Assembly (NCBI GenBank): GCA_003218935.1
Contig: QHPA01000085.1
Coordinates: forward strand, 1 to 7,715
DNA length: 7,715 bases
Origin: Verrucomicrobiota bacterium
GTDB lineage: Bacteria > Verrucomicrobiota > Verrucomicrobiia > Limisphaerales > AV2
Direction: 5' to 3'
The translations under genes and the position numbers were made by a program. Under the pieces are notes generated by a model that was given only the letters and a program-made list of their open reading frames with translations, made no database searches and had not been told where the DNA came from. Shown piece after piece: positions 1-6,319 of this stretch. Position 1 is the stretch's first letter. Every line of letters starts with the position of its first letter.

Positions 1-1
1 T

Positions 2-271
2 TTCACGACGGTGGGCGGGAAAGTGTCTCCATACATTGCCCGCGCTTACCTGCCGGCTCTTCCCGCGCTTTCGGCGCTTTGCTCCGACACGCAGGTAATG
101 GTTTCCTGGCCTTCCGTTGACACGGCCGGTTTCGCGTTGGAACAGGCCGGCACGCTGGCCACCCCGGCAGGCTGGGTCACCGCCGCCGGCATCACCGATG
201 ACGGCACGAACAAATCCTTGACCATTCCGGCCACGAACAGCGCACAGTTCTTCCGCCTCCGCCGGCCGTGA
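2..271 (+). CDS. C-terminal end of a probable secreted protein (partial, 5' end outside window)
   Basis: The frame is open from the left edge and ends at TGA 269-271, giving 89 residues. A GTG at 11 could be read as a start, but the frame continues upstream of it and there is no ribosome binding site, so this is read as the tail of a larger gene. The visible part contains VMVSWPS, then GFALEQAGTLATPAGW, a DDGTNKSLTIPA stretch and the final FFRLRRP. From general knowledge, this pattern (a VSWP strand, a W about 20 residues later, and a terminal F-[FY]-R-L-x-x-P) is common at the C-terminus of large exported proteins in Verrucomicrobiota, where it forms a small beta-sandwich-like module. The catalytic or binding part of the protein is not in the window, so its role cannot be stated. 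No downstream partner is evident, and a palindrome follows 22 nt after the stop. Confidence 0.72.
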   Translation, partial: FTTVGGKVSPYIARAYLPALPALSALCSDTQVMVSWPSVDTAGFALEQAGTLATPAGWVTAAGITDDGTNKSLTIPATNSAQFFRLRRP

Positions 272-293
272 GGAATTCGAATCGGCAGGTTTA

Positions 294-311
294 CCGGGCA
301 TTAATGCCTGG
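294..311. terminator. Short palindrome after the first gene, possible terminator hairpin or operator
   Basis: Positions 294-300 (CCGGGCA) pair with 305-311 (TGCCTGG), with one G-U pair and a TTAA loop. The core GGCATTAATGCC (297-308) is a perfect palindrome. No T-run follows, so it is not a classical intrinsic terminator. It lies about 25 nt upstream of the candidate -35 box of the peroxiredoxin gene, so an operator for a dimeric regulator is an alternative reading. Confidence 0.3.
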
Positions 312-335
312 CGGGGACATCCTCCGGTTCCCGGT

Positions 336-363
336 TTGACAAGCGGCCTCGGTTCGGTAATTT
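336..363 (+). promoter_or_regulatory. Candidate sigma-70 promoter for the peroxiredoxin gene
   Basis: A perfect TTGACA -35 box lies at 336-341. After a 16-nt spacer, TAATTT at 358-363 is a weak -10 box (3 of 6 consensus bases). The start codon at 404 would leave a leader of roughly 35 nt. The -35 match is the main support; the -10 is poor and no transcript evidence is available. Confidence 0.4.
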
Positions 364-403
364 CCCTTCGCATCACTCAGCACACAAAACCGGAGAAATA
401 ATT

Positions 404-925
404 ATGAAAAACTTCTCAACATGGATGATGGCGGTGGCGCTCTTGTTGGGCGCGGGCAACGGCCACGCGGACACGCCCAAAGCCGGCGACAAGGCGCCCG
501 AATTCGAAGCCAAAGACCAGGACGGCAGGATGTGGAAACTGTCCGGCTTGGCCGCCAAACAGGTGGTCCTGCTCTACTTCTACCCAAAAGACGACACGCC
601 TGGCTGCACCAAGGAAGCCTGTGGCTTGCGCGATCGCATGACCGACCTCAAGAAAGACAATGTGCAGGTCCTAGGCGTCAGCTTCGATGACGGCGAAAGC
701 CATAAAAAGTTCATCGCCAAACACAATCTCAACTTCCCGTTGCTGGTGGACACCGACGGCAAGATCGCCGACGAGTATGGCGCCCGAATGCCAAACAAAA
801 GCATGGCTCGCCGTGTCAGCTTCCTGATCGGGCTGGACGGAAAGATCGCTCACGTCACGGACAATCCCTCGGCCGACGTTCATCTGAATGAGATGAGGGA
901 CGCTGTCGCCAAACTCAAGAAGTAA
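404..925 (+). CDS. bcp: Exported PrxQ/Bcp-type peroxiredoxin (thiol peroxidase)
   Basis: A 173-residue AhpC/TSA-fold peroxiredoxin that reduces H2O2 and organic hydroperoxides with thiol electrons. The motif YFYPKDDTPGCTKEAC (58-73) holds the catalytic Thr65 and Pro66, the peroxidatic Cys68, and a second Cys73 five residues later, the CxxxxC spacing of the atypical two-cysteine PrxQ/Bcp class. Arg137 (RRVSFLIG) matches the conserved active-site arginine. Residues 1-22 (a KNF start, hydrophobic MMAVALLLGAG, then GHA before D23) look like a Sec signal peptide with an AxA-like cut site and no lipobox cysteine, so the enzyme probably acts in the periplasm; E. coli Bcp is cytoplasmic. The ATG is preceded by CGGAG at 391-395 with 8 nt spacing, the best ribosome binding site in the window. 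It appears to be transcribed alone from the candidate promoter at 336-363; 97 nt separate it from the next gene. Family call is secure, export is inferred. Confidence 0.93.
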   Translation: MKNFSTWMMAVALLLGAGNGHADTPKAGDKAPEFEAKDQDGRMWKLSGLAAKQVVLLYFYPKDDTPGCTKEACGLRDRMTDLKKDNVQVLGVSFDDGESHKKFIAKHNLNFPLLVDTDGKIADEYGARMPNKSMARRVSFLIGLDGKIAHVTDNPSADVHLNEMRDAVAKLKK

Positions 926-1022
926 CAGACTGCGTTTCGCGTGGCGGGATTGAGCGGCCGAGACTGCCTGGCCCGGACACTTCATACGCGACATTCACGG
1001 TGGCCGCACCTATCTTCCGCGC

Positions 1023-1703
1023 ATGAACAATCATACGTTCGGGTTCACCAAGGAAGATCCGTGGCGCATTTTCCGCATCATGGCGGAGTTCGTCGATTCG
1101 TTTGAGACCCTTTCGCAAATCGGACCGGCGGTCACGATCTTCGGTTCCGCCCGGACCTCCCGGAGCGACCCTTATTACGCGGCTGCCGTCGGACTGGCGC
1201 GCGGGCTTGCCAAACATCATTTCGCCGTGATCACTGGCGGCGGACCGGGGATAATGGAAGCGGCGAACAAAGGCGCAACCGAAGCCAAAGGGAATTCCGT
1301 GGGACTGAATATCGAACTGCCGCATGAACAAAAGGGAAATCGTTACGCCAATGTCCCGATTCACTTTCACTATTTCTTTTCACGCAAAGTCTGCTTCGTG
1401 AAATACAGCTTGGGGTTTGTGTTTATGCCGGGCGGACTGGGCACACTCGACGAGTTCTTTGAAATCATCACGCTGGTGCAGACCGAGCGCATTCCACGGT
1501 ATCCGTTGATTCTTTTCGGCCGCAATTACTGGAAGGCACTGTTGCAATGGCTGAAAAGCGCGCTGGAGAAAAAAAAATTTGTCAGTCCGGGAGATCTCGA
1601 CCTGGCCACCGTCACTGACGACGTGCAGGAAGCGATCGATTTGATTGTCGATTACCAGCGCCGCGTCAGCCCGCCGGAGGCGCATCCGAAAGCGTTTGCC
1701 TGA
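1023..1703 (+). CDS. LOG-family (TIGR00730) nucleotide 5'-monophosphate phosphoribohydrolase
   Basis: 226 residues with a Rossmann-like lysine-decarboxylase/LOG fold. Members split the N-glycosidic bond of nucleoside 5'-monophosphates (cytokinin ribotides in plants, AMP and other NMPs in several bacteria) to give a free base and ribose 5-phosphate. Visible signatures are FGSART (40-45) near the phosphate-binding start of the fold, GGGPGIMEAANKGA (72-85), SRKVCFVKYS (120-129), and the hallmark PGGLGTLDE (136-144) with the catalytic glutamate. The old label lysine decarboxylase for this family is a misannotation. ATG 1023 was chosen because DPWRIFRIMAEFVDSFETL (12-30) matches the usual family N-terminus; there is no Shine-Dalgarno site, and the frame stays open upstream without an earlier ATG nearby. 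A run of nine A at 1569-1577 encodes LEKKKF near the C-terminus. The next gene starts 12 nt after the stop, suggesting co-transcription. The natural substrate cannot be told from sequence. Confidence 0.93.
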   Translation: MNNHTFGFTKEDPWRIFRIMAEFVDSFETLSQIGPAVTIFGSARTSRSDPYYAAAVGLARGLAKHHFAVITGGGPGIMEAANKGATEAKGNSVGLNIELPHEQKGNRYANVPIHFHYFFSRKVCFVKYSLGFVFMPGGLGTLDEFFEIITLVQTERIPRYPLILFGRNYWKALLQWLKSALEKKKFVSPGDLDLATVTDDVQEAIDLIVDYQRRVSPPEAHPKAFA

Positions 1704-1715
1704 TTTGCCATCCGC

Positions 1716-2978
1716 ATGCACCAGATCACTCGTCTGCCCAACCAACTGACCATCGCCACCGCGGAGATGCCGCACATGGCTAGCGTCAGCGTCGGTTTGT
1801 GGGTCGGCGTGGGCGGACGCTACGAGCCAGCGGCGCTGAACGGCGCGTCGCATTTCATCGAACACATGCTGTTTAAAGGGACCAGAAAACGCACCGCCAA
1901 AGAAATCTCCCAGGCGGTCGAGGGCACCGGCGGTTACCTGAACGCGTTTACCGGCGAGGAGAACACCTGCCTTTACTCGAAGGCGCGGCACGACCGTTTG
2001 GACGAACTGCTCGAAGTGCTGACCGATATGTTCCTGAACTCCAGGTTCACTCCGGTCGAGATCGAAAAGGAACGCGGCGTAATCAAGGAAGAGCTGGCGA
2101 TGTATCTCGACCAGTCGCAGCACCACGTCCAGGAACTGCTCAACGAAACGCTCTGGCCGAACCATCCGCTGGGCAGGCCGTTGACCGGCACCGAGAAGAC
2201 GCTCGAGGCCATGACCCGCGCCGACTTGTTGAATTTTTTGGGAACCGGTTACGTGACCAGTGCCACACTGATTTCAGCCGCGGGCAATCTGTCGCACAAA
2301 AGCGTCGTCCGCGCTGCCGCGGGTTTTACCCGGCGATTTCCCGCAGGCAAACGACCGGGGTTCGTTCCCGCCGACAACCGGCAGACCAAGCCGCGCCTTC
2401 GCCTCTTCACCAAAGCAACGAAGCAGACCCAGCTCGCGCTCGGCATCCGCGCCTGTTCGCGCCACGACGAGCGCCGCTTCGCTCTGCGCCTGCTCAACAC
2501 GATCCTCGGCGAGAACATGAGTTCCCGGCTCTTTCAGGTCGTGCGCGAAGACCGCGGCCTGGCTTACAACATCTACAGCTCGCTCAGCTTCTTCGACGAC
2601 ACCGGGGACCTGGTGATTTCCGCCGGGCTTGACGCGGAGAACCTGCCCAAAACGCTGAAGCTGATCCTGCGCGAACTGCGTCGGCTGGTTGAGGCGCCGC
2701 CGGCGGCGGCCGAACTGCGCCGCGCGCGCGATTACGTCATCGGCCAAATTGATCTGAGTCTGGAAAACACCGAGAGCCAGATGATGTGGCTGGGCGAACA
2801 ACTCCTCGGCTACGGCAAAGTCATTCCCGCGCTCGAAGTCAAACGCCGTTTGACTCGGGTCACTGCCGGAGAAATTCGCGCGGCAGCCCGCGATTTTTTT
2901 CGTCCGGAGCGACTGAATCTGGCGCTGGTAAGCCCGTTGAAATCTGAAAACGCGCCCGTAAAGTTACTGAAATTCTGA
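1716..2978 (+). CDS. M16 family zinc metallopeptidase (insulinase/MPP-like)
   Basis: 420 residues, the usual size of single-unit bacterial M16B peptidases, which work as dimers forming a clam-shell chamber that degrades or trims peptides. The inverted zinc motif HFIEH at 46-50 supplies ligands His46 and His50 and catalytic Glu49. Glu126 in VIKEEL lies 76 residues after His50, the expected position of the third zinc ligand. The C-terminal half has RLFQVVREDRGLAYNIYS (271-288), with Arg277 and Tyr284 corresponding to the substrate-binding R/Y pair. All key residues are present, so this single chain can be an active homodimer, not one half of an active/inactive pair. No signal peptide or membrane segment is visible, so it is probably cytoplasmic. 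The ATG lies 12 nt after the LOG gene with no Shine-Dalgarno site; MHQITRLPNQLTIATAEMP is a typical family start. The physiological substrate is unknown. Confidence 0.94.
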   Translation: MHQITRLPNQLTIATAEMPHMASVSVGLWVGVGGRYEPAALNGASHFIEHMLFKGTRKRTAKEISQAVEGTGGYLNAFTGEENTCLYSKARHDRLDELLEVLTDMFLNSRFTPVEIEKERGVIKEELAMYLDQSQHHVQELLNETLWPNHPLGRPLTGTEKTLEAMTRADLLNFLGTGYVTSATLISAAGNLSHKSVVRAAAGFTRRFPAGKRPGFVPADNRQTKPRLRLFTKATKQTQLALGIRACSRHDERRFALRLLNTILGENMSSRLFQVVREDRGLAYNIYSSLSFFDDTGDLVISAGLDAENLPKTLKLILRELRRLVEAPPAAAELRRARDYVIGQIDLSLENTESQMMWLGEQLLGYGKVIPALEVKRRLTRVTAGEIRAAARDFFRPERLNLALVSPLKSENAPVKLLKF

Positions 2979-2999
2979 GGAAACCGGAAACCCTGTCAC

Positions 3000-3785
3000 T
3001 TGTCCTACGCCATCCTCCAGGTTGATGTCGCGCCAACCGCTGACCAGCTCAAGCGCGCCGTCAAGTCGCTCAAAACGCTGACCGAAGCCGACGCCGTCAA
3101 GACGGCCGTGGAAGCGCGCGGCATTCTCCTCAAAAATCTTTCGCTGGAAGACTCTGCCGCACTGCAGCGCGCCTTGCAGAGCGAAGGCGTGCCAACGGAA
3201 ATGATCGAAGCGAATCAACTCCCAAAATTGCCCGACGCTAAATTTGTGCGACGCATGGAACTCAGGCCGGAAGCGCTGTTGGTTTATGACCCGGTCGGGC
3301 GCGCCGTCCCGCTGCCGTGGCAACAGATTGCCCTGTTGTCTGCCGGAGCCGTCCGTCATTTTGACCTGAGCCAAACGCGCAGAGAAGAAACGGTGCGCAC
3401 CTACGACCCGGTCCGTGGGTTCCACGCCAAATCCGTCACCGATGTGCGACACAAAGTCGAAGATGACGTCAGGCTTCTCCTGGATATTTTCGTTGCCGGC
3501 GGTGCGATGCGCTTCCAAATGGAAGCGGACACTTTCCCATTCAAGTATTGCTTCGATCGCCCGGACGTGAATCTCCCACAGAAACTCGGCCTGCTCATTG
3601 AACTGTTCGCCCAAAGCGCGCCCCAGGCGATAATGAACCACGGCGCCATCGCGCTGCGCCAAGGCGCGCCCGGCAACGCGGCTTACGCCAGCAAAGCAGC
3701 GTTGTTCGATGAATCGACCTGGCTGCTCTGGCGGATGAGCCGGAAGGATCATGGCCCTGGCGGCTTGCCCGCAAGTTCGGCATGA
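3000..3785 (+). CDS. Hypothetical protein, 261 aa, between the M16 peptidase and pabB
   Basis: I do not recognise a named family. The start is TTG at 3000: the frame is closed by the M16 stop (2976-2978) and no ATG or GTG lies between; a weak CGGAAA at 2985-2990 precedes it. Residues 13-75 look alpha/beta, with ADQLKRAVKSLKTLTEADAV, then LSLEDSAALQRALQSEGVPTE. This loosely recalls modules in which a helix-rich unit compresses a signed pair such as the bL12 C-terminal fold, but the likeness is weak. Residues 86-122 (MELRPEALLVYDPVGRAVPLPW) suggest beta strands, as in small PH-like or SH3-like domains. Residues 150-245 are mostly helical. No signal peptide, membrane segment or catalytic motif is visible, so a cytoplasmic protein is likely. 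It is codirectional with both neighbours (21 nt after M16, 26 nt before pabB). A 262-aa frame on the opposite strand (2964-3752) has shadow-like composition, so the plus strand is preferred. Confidence 0.72.
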   Translation: MSYAILQVDVAPTADQLKRAVKSLKTLTEADAVKTAVEARGILLKNLSLEDSAALQRALQSEGVPTEMIEANQLPKLPDAKFVRRMELRPEALLVYDPVGRAVPLPWQQIALLSAGAVRHFDLSQTRREETVRTYDPVRGFHAKSVTDVRHKVEDDVRLLLDIFVAGGAMRFQMEADTFPFKYCFDRPDVNLPQKLGLLIELFAQSAPQAIMNHGAIALRQGAPGNAAYASKAALFDESTWLLWRMSRKDHGPGGLPASSA

Positions 3786-3811
3786 GATAACAAATCACCC
3801 GCGCTCCCGGA

Positions 3812-5353
3812 ATGCTCCCGTTGATTCATGAAATTGTCTCGTCACACTCGCCGGAGTCGCTCGTGGAGCAACTGCAGGGCGAGCCGGGTGTAGTGCTTTT
3901 GCGGAGCGCGTTGTTTGATTCGCCGCAGGCGCGGTATTCGTTCGTCGCGGCAAGACCCTTCCTCACCTTCCGCTCCTTTGGACCGCGGTGTGAAACCGAA
4001 TTCGCAGGCGGCAAGCCGATGCCGCGGAGCGCGGAGCATCGCTCCTCGCGAACCCTGACCAAAACTCGTGGAGCGATCCTCCGCGCTCCGAACACGGTCT
4101 TGCAGGTTCAATTCGGCAATCCATGGCATCTACTCGACAGCTTGATGGCCCGCTACGAACTGCTCGACGAGGTGGATTTCCCGTTCCCGTTGGGCGGCTG
4201 CTTTGGCTACTGGGGCTACGATTTGAAGAATTTCGTTGAGCCGAAGCTCACGCGCCTGGCGGTCAACGATCTGGACATGCCCGATTGCCACGTCGGTTTC
4301 TACGGCAGCCTCGTCGTCTTCGATCATCTCCTCGGCAAAACGTGGATTGTTTCCACCGGTCTGGACGCGGACGGCTCCCGCGATGACGAACAGGCGCAAA
4401 GGCTGTCGGAATTCTGGCGGAACTTGCTCGAAACGGATAGAGGCGCAGACTTCAGACTGCGACCCCAAGCGCAACTTGAAGGTTGCGGCAACGGCACAGA
4501 GGCGCGGGTTGTCTCCAACTCTTCTCGCGCTGATTTCCTCGAGGCGGTCGAACACGCCCGGCGTTACATCCGCGCCGGCGACATCTATCAGGTCAACCTT
4601 TCGCAGCGTCTGGCCGCTCCATGTCCGCTTTCCGGTTGGCAATTTTTTCAGCGACTCGCTGCTGTTTCGCCCGCGCCGTTCTCCGCCTGCCTCGACTGCG
4701 GTGAATTTCAGATCGCGTCGTCGTCGCCGGAACTTTTTCTGCGCTTGAACGGGCCGCACATCCAGACGCGGCCCATCAAAGGCACTCGTCCGCGTTCCGC
4801 CGACCCGACCCGTGACGCCCAGCTTACGTACGAACTCCAGACCAGCGCCAAGGAAATGGCTGAACTCGTGATGATTACCGACCTGTTGCGAAACGACCTG
4901 GGCAAGGTCTGCGAATACGGCTCCGTGCAGGTGCCCGAACTCGTCCGGTTGGAGCGTTATGCCCAGGTGCAGCACTTGGTTTCCACGGTCGAAGGCCGTT
5001 TGCGTTCGGGCACGACGCATTTCGCCGCGTTCGCCTCGTGTTTTCCCGGCGGCAGCGTCACCGGCGCGCCGAAAATCCGCGCGATGGAAATCATCGACCA
5101 ACTCGAACCGAACACGCGCGGGCCTTACACCGGCGCCCTCGGTTATCTTGGTTTCAATCGTGAAAGCCAGTTAAGTATTCTCATCCGCGCGGCCATTTGC
5201 AGAGAACGCACGGTTTATTTCCAGGTCGGCGCCGGCATGGTGGCGGATTCGGCTCCGGCAGCAGAGTATGAGGAGACGCTGGCCAAGGCCCGCGGGTTTT
5301 TTGCAGCTTTGAATTTGCAATCCCAATCGGCGTATGCTTTTCTAGCGACATAG
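3812..5353 (+). CDS. pabB: Aminodeoxychorismate synthase component I
   Basis: 513 residues of the chorismate-binding family. With ammonia from the PabA glutaminase it converts chorismate to 4-amino-4-deoxychorismate, the first step of 4-aminobenzoate synthesis. The N-terminal anthranilate-synthase-I-like domain includes ARYSFVAARPF (40-50) and GGCFGYWGYDLKNFVEP (128-144). The chorismate-binding domain runs from about 238: RYIRAGDIYQVNLSQR (251-266), SSSPELFL (303-310), PIKGTRPR (321-328), ELVMITDLLRNDLGKV (351-366), HLV (388-390), FPGGSVTGAPKIRAMEIID (411-429) and GPYTGALGYLGF (437-448). Lys323 in PIKGT marks aminodeoxychorismate synthase; anthranilate synthase usually has PIAGT. The following pabC agrees. 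No PabA domain is fused or adjacent, so a pabA/trpG must lie elsewhere. At 513 aa it is longer than E. coli PabB (about 453); a 22-codon palindromic insertion at residues 72-93 and a hairpin-rich linker near 211-226 explain part of this. ATG 3812 begins 26 nt after the hypothetical gene with no clear ribosome binding site. Confidence 0.93.
   Translation: MLPLIHEIVSSHSPESLVEQLQGEPGVVLLRSALFDSPQARYSFVAARPFLTFRSFGPRCETEFAGGKPMPRSAEHRSSRTLTKTRGAILRAPNTVLQVQFGNPWHLLDSLMARYELLDEVDFPFPLGGCFGYWGYDLKNFVEPKLTRLAVNDLDMPDCHVGFYGSLVVFDHLLGKTWIVSTGLDADGSRDDEQAQRLSEFWRNLLETDRGADFRLRPQAQLEGCGNGTEARVVSNSSRADFLEAVEHARRYIRAGDIYQVNLSQRLAAPCPLSGWQFFQRLAAVSPAPFSACLDCGEFQIASSSPELFLRLNGPHIQTRPIKGTRPRSADPTRDAQLTYELQTSAKEMAELVMITDLLRNDLGKVCEYGSVQVPELVRLERYAQVQHLVSTVEGRLRSGTTHFAAFASCFPGGSVTGAPKIRAMEIIDQLEPNTRGPYTGALGYLGFNRESQLSILIRAAICRERTVYFQVGAGMVADSAPAAEYEETLAKARGFFAALNLQSQSAYAFLAT
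4025..4090. repeat. 66-bp palindromic element inserted in frame in pabB
   Basis: The left arm 4025-4045 begins CGGAGCGCGGAG and the right arm 4070-4090 ends CTCCGCGCTCCG. The 21-nt arms are reverse complements at 20 of 21 positions (a single C-C clash at left-arm base 13), separated by a 24-nt loop. The whole unit is 66 nt, exactly 22 codons, and starts on a codon boundary (codon 72). It encodes Arg72 to Pro93, a basic, low-similarity segment between ETEFAGG and VQFGNPWHLL, where the protein family is variable. This is the strongest inverted repeat in the window. Confidence 0.85.
4444..4487. repeat. Pair of short hairpins in the pabB interdomain linker
   Basis: Two inverted repeats stand in tandem. 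CGCAG at 4444-4448 pairs with CTGCG at 4457-4461 (with a further CT/AG pair inside, one mismatch between). CGCAAC at 4470-4475 pairs with GTTGCG at 4482-4487 around a TTGAAG loop. They encode residues of about 211-226 in the poorly conserved linker between the two PabB domains. The layout resembles small repeats of REP type, but the stems are short and chance is possible. Confidence 0.45.
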
Positions 5354-5356
5354 GTC

Positions 5357-5377
5357 GGGACGACTTCCTGGTGTCCC
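5357..5377. repeat. Short inverted repeat in the pabB-pabC spacer
   Basis: GGGAC at 5357-5361 pairs with GTCCC at 5373-5377 across an 11-nt loop, just after the pabB stop (5351-5353). There is no T-run, so termination is unlikely. It may be a small repeat remnant or a structure influencing pabC translation. The stem is only 5 bp. Confidence 0.25.
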
Positions 5378-5416
5378 AACGTCCGGGCTGGTGTGGCAAC
5401 CCGCCCGCCCGCAAGT

Positions 5417-6265
5417 ATGACTGTTTTAATCAACGGGCAGTTCATGTCGGAAGAACAGGCGGCGGTGCCCGTGACCGACCGCAGTTTTCTGTTTGGCGAC
5501 GGCGTCTTCGAAACCATCCCCGTCTATAACAGCAAACCGTTCCGCTGGGCGCAACACCTCGAACGGCTGGCGCGCGGCGCGGACTTTCTCAAAATCCGCC
5601 TCGCCTTCGCGCCCAAGGAACTGCGTGTGCTCGCGAGCGAATTAATCGAGCGGAACCAGATGCCCAACGCCGTGCTGCGCCTGACGCTCTCGCGCGGTCC
5701 GGGCGACCGGGGTTACTCGCCCACAGGCGCCGATTCGCCCTTGGTCGTGATGTCGTTGCATCCAAGGCAGGCCGTTGACCCGCAAAATCCGCCCCTGTGG
5801 CGATTGAAAACGTCGTCTTACAAACTGCCGGCCAGCGACCCGTTGTCGTCATTCAAGACGAACAACAAACTGCTGCACGTGCTCGCGCGCGCCGAGGCCG
5901 AAGCCGCGGAAGCCGACGACGCGCTGATGATGAATACCAACGGTGAGGTGGCCGAAGCCTCCAGCGCCAACCTCTTCTGGATTTACCGCGACACCGTCTA
6001 TACAACGCCGACCGGACGCGGCGCGTTGCCCGGAATCACGCGCGCCGTGGTTCTGGAATTGTGCCAGGCGCTCAACCTGCCCACAAACAAACGCGTCATC
6101 AAACCGGAATCGTTGCTCAAATCGGAAGGAATCTTCCTCAGCTTCAGTTCGCTCGGCATCGTGCCGGTTTGCGCGCTCGACGGGGAGTCCGTGCCAACCT
6201 CGCCCATCGTGGACAAAATTCTCGCCACGTATCACGAAGTCGTCCAGCGCGAAACCGGCTCGTGA
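5417..6265 (+). CDS. pabC: Aminodeoxychorismate lyase (class IV PLP aminotransferase fold)
   Basis: 282 residues from ATG 5417. The enzyme removes pyruvate from 4-amino-4-deoxychorismate to give 4-aminobenzoate for folate. Fold-type IV signatures are VTDRSFLFGDGVFETI (19-34), HLERL (47-51) with the phosphate-contacting Arg50, SFKTNNKLLHVLARAEA (145-161) with the PLP Schiff-base Lys147, DDALMMNTNGEVAEASSANLFW (167-188) with Glu180 facing the PLP ring nitrogen, and ALPGITR (203-209) for the PLP phosphate. The usual EGSSSNLF appears here as EASSANLF. An in-frame GTG at 5393 would add eight residues (VATRPPAS) that are foreign to the family, so the ATG giving MTVLINGQF is preferred. No ribosome binding site is evident. 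D-amino-acid and branched-chain aminotransferases share this fold and cannot be excluded by motifs alone; position directly after pabB decides the call. It is the last gene of the run and is followed at once by a dispersed repeat. Confidence 0.87.
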   Translation: MTVLINGQFMSEEQAAVPVTDRSFLFGDGVFETIPVYNSKPFRWAQHLERLARGADFLKIRLAFAPKELRVLASELIERNQMPNAVLRLTLSRGPGDRGYSPTGADSPLVVMSLHPRQAVDPQNPPLWRLKTSSYKLPASDPLSSFKTNNKLLHVLARAEAEAAEADDALMMNTNGEVAEASSANLFWIYRDTVYTTPTGRGALPGITRAVVLELCQALNLPTNKRVIKPESLLKSEGIFLSFSSLGIVPVCALDGESVPTSPIVDKILATYHEVVQRETGS

Positions 6266-6293
6266 TTCGCAGCCGCCGACGTAAGGAGGCGGA
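6266..6293. repeat. 28-bp dispersed repeat, copy 1 (directly after pabC)
   Basis: It starts on the base after the pabC stop codon. It matches 7275-7302 at 25 of 28 positions in the same orientation (differences at repeat bases 5, 15 and 18). Internally CCGCC (6273-6277) pairs with GGCGG (6288-6292) around a 10-nt loop, so each copy can form a small hairpin. Confidence 0.75.
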
Positions 6294-6319
6294 CCTGATC
6301 GCGTGAGAACCATCCCTTC

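Noticed and set aside
1380..2165. 261-codon minus-strand frame across the LOG and M16 genes
   Set aside because: It overlaps the catalytic regions of two well-supported plus-strand genes and spans their junction; no domain is recognisable.
1701..2999. LOG, M16 and the hypothetical gene share one reading frame, separated only by in-frame TGA stops and gaps of 4 and 7 codons, which could suggest stop readthrough fusions
   Set aside because: Three genes agreeing in frame has about a one in nine chance, each has its own plausible family start, and no readthrough signal is evident.
2964..3752. 262-codon minus-strand frame opposite the hypothetical gene
   Set aside because: Its composition looks like a shadow (rich in R, G, F, H and V without domain-like patterning), and it is against the direction of both neighbours. 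The plus-strand frame fits the gene spacing.
4130..5101. 323-codon open frame on the minus strand inside pabB
   Set aside because: It lies wholly opposite a gene with full family motifs, and its product shows no recognisable domain. Long antisense frames are common in GC-rich genes.
3812..5353. Anthranilate synthase component I (trpE)
   Set aside because: The active-site motif is PIKGT rather than PIAGT, and the next gene is a pabC-type lyase with no trp genes nearby.
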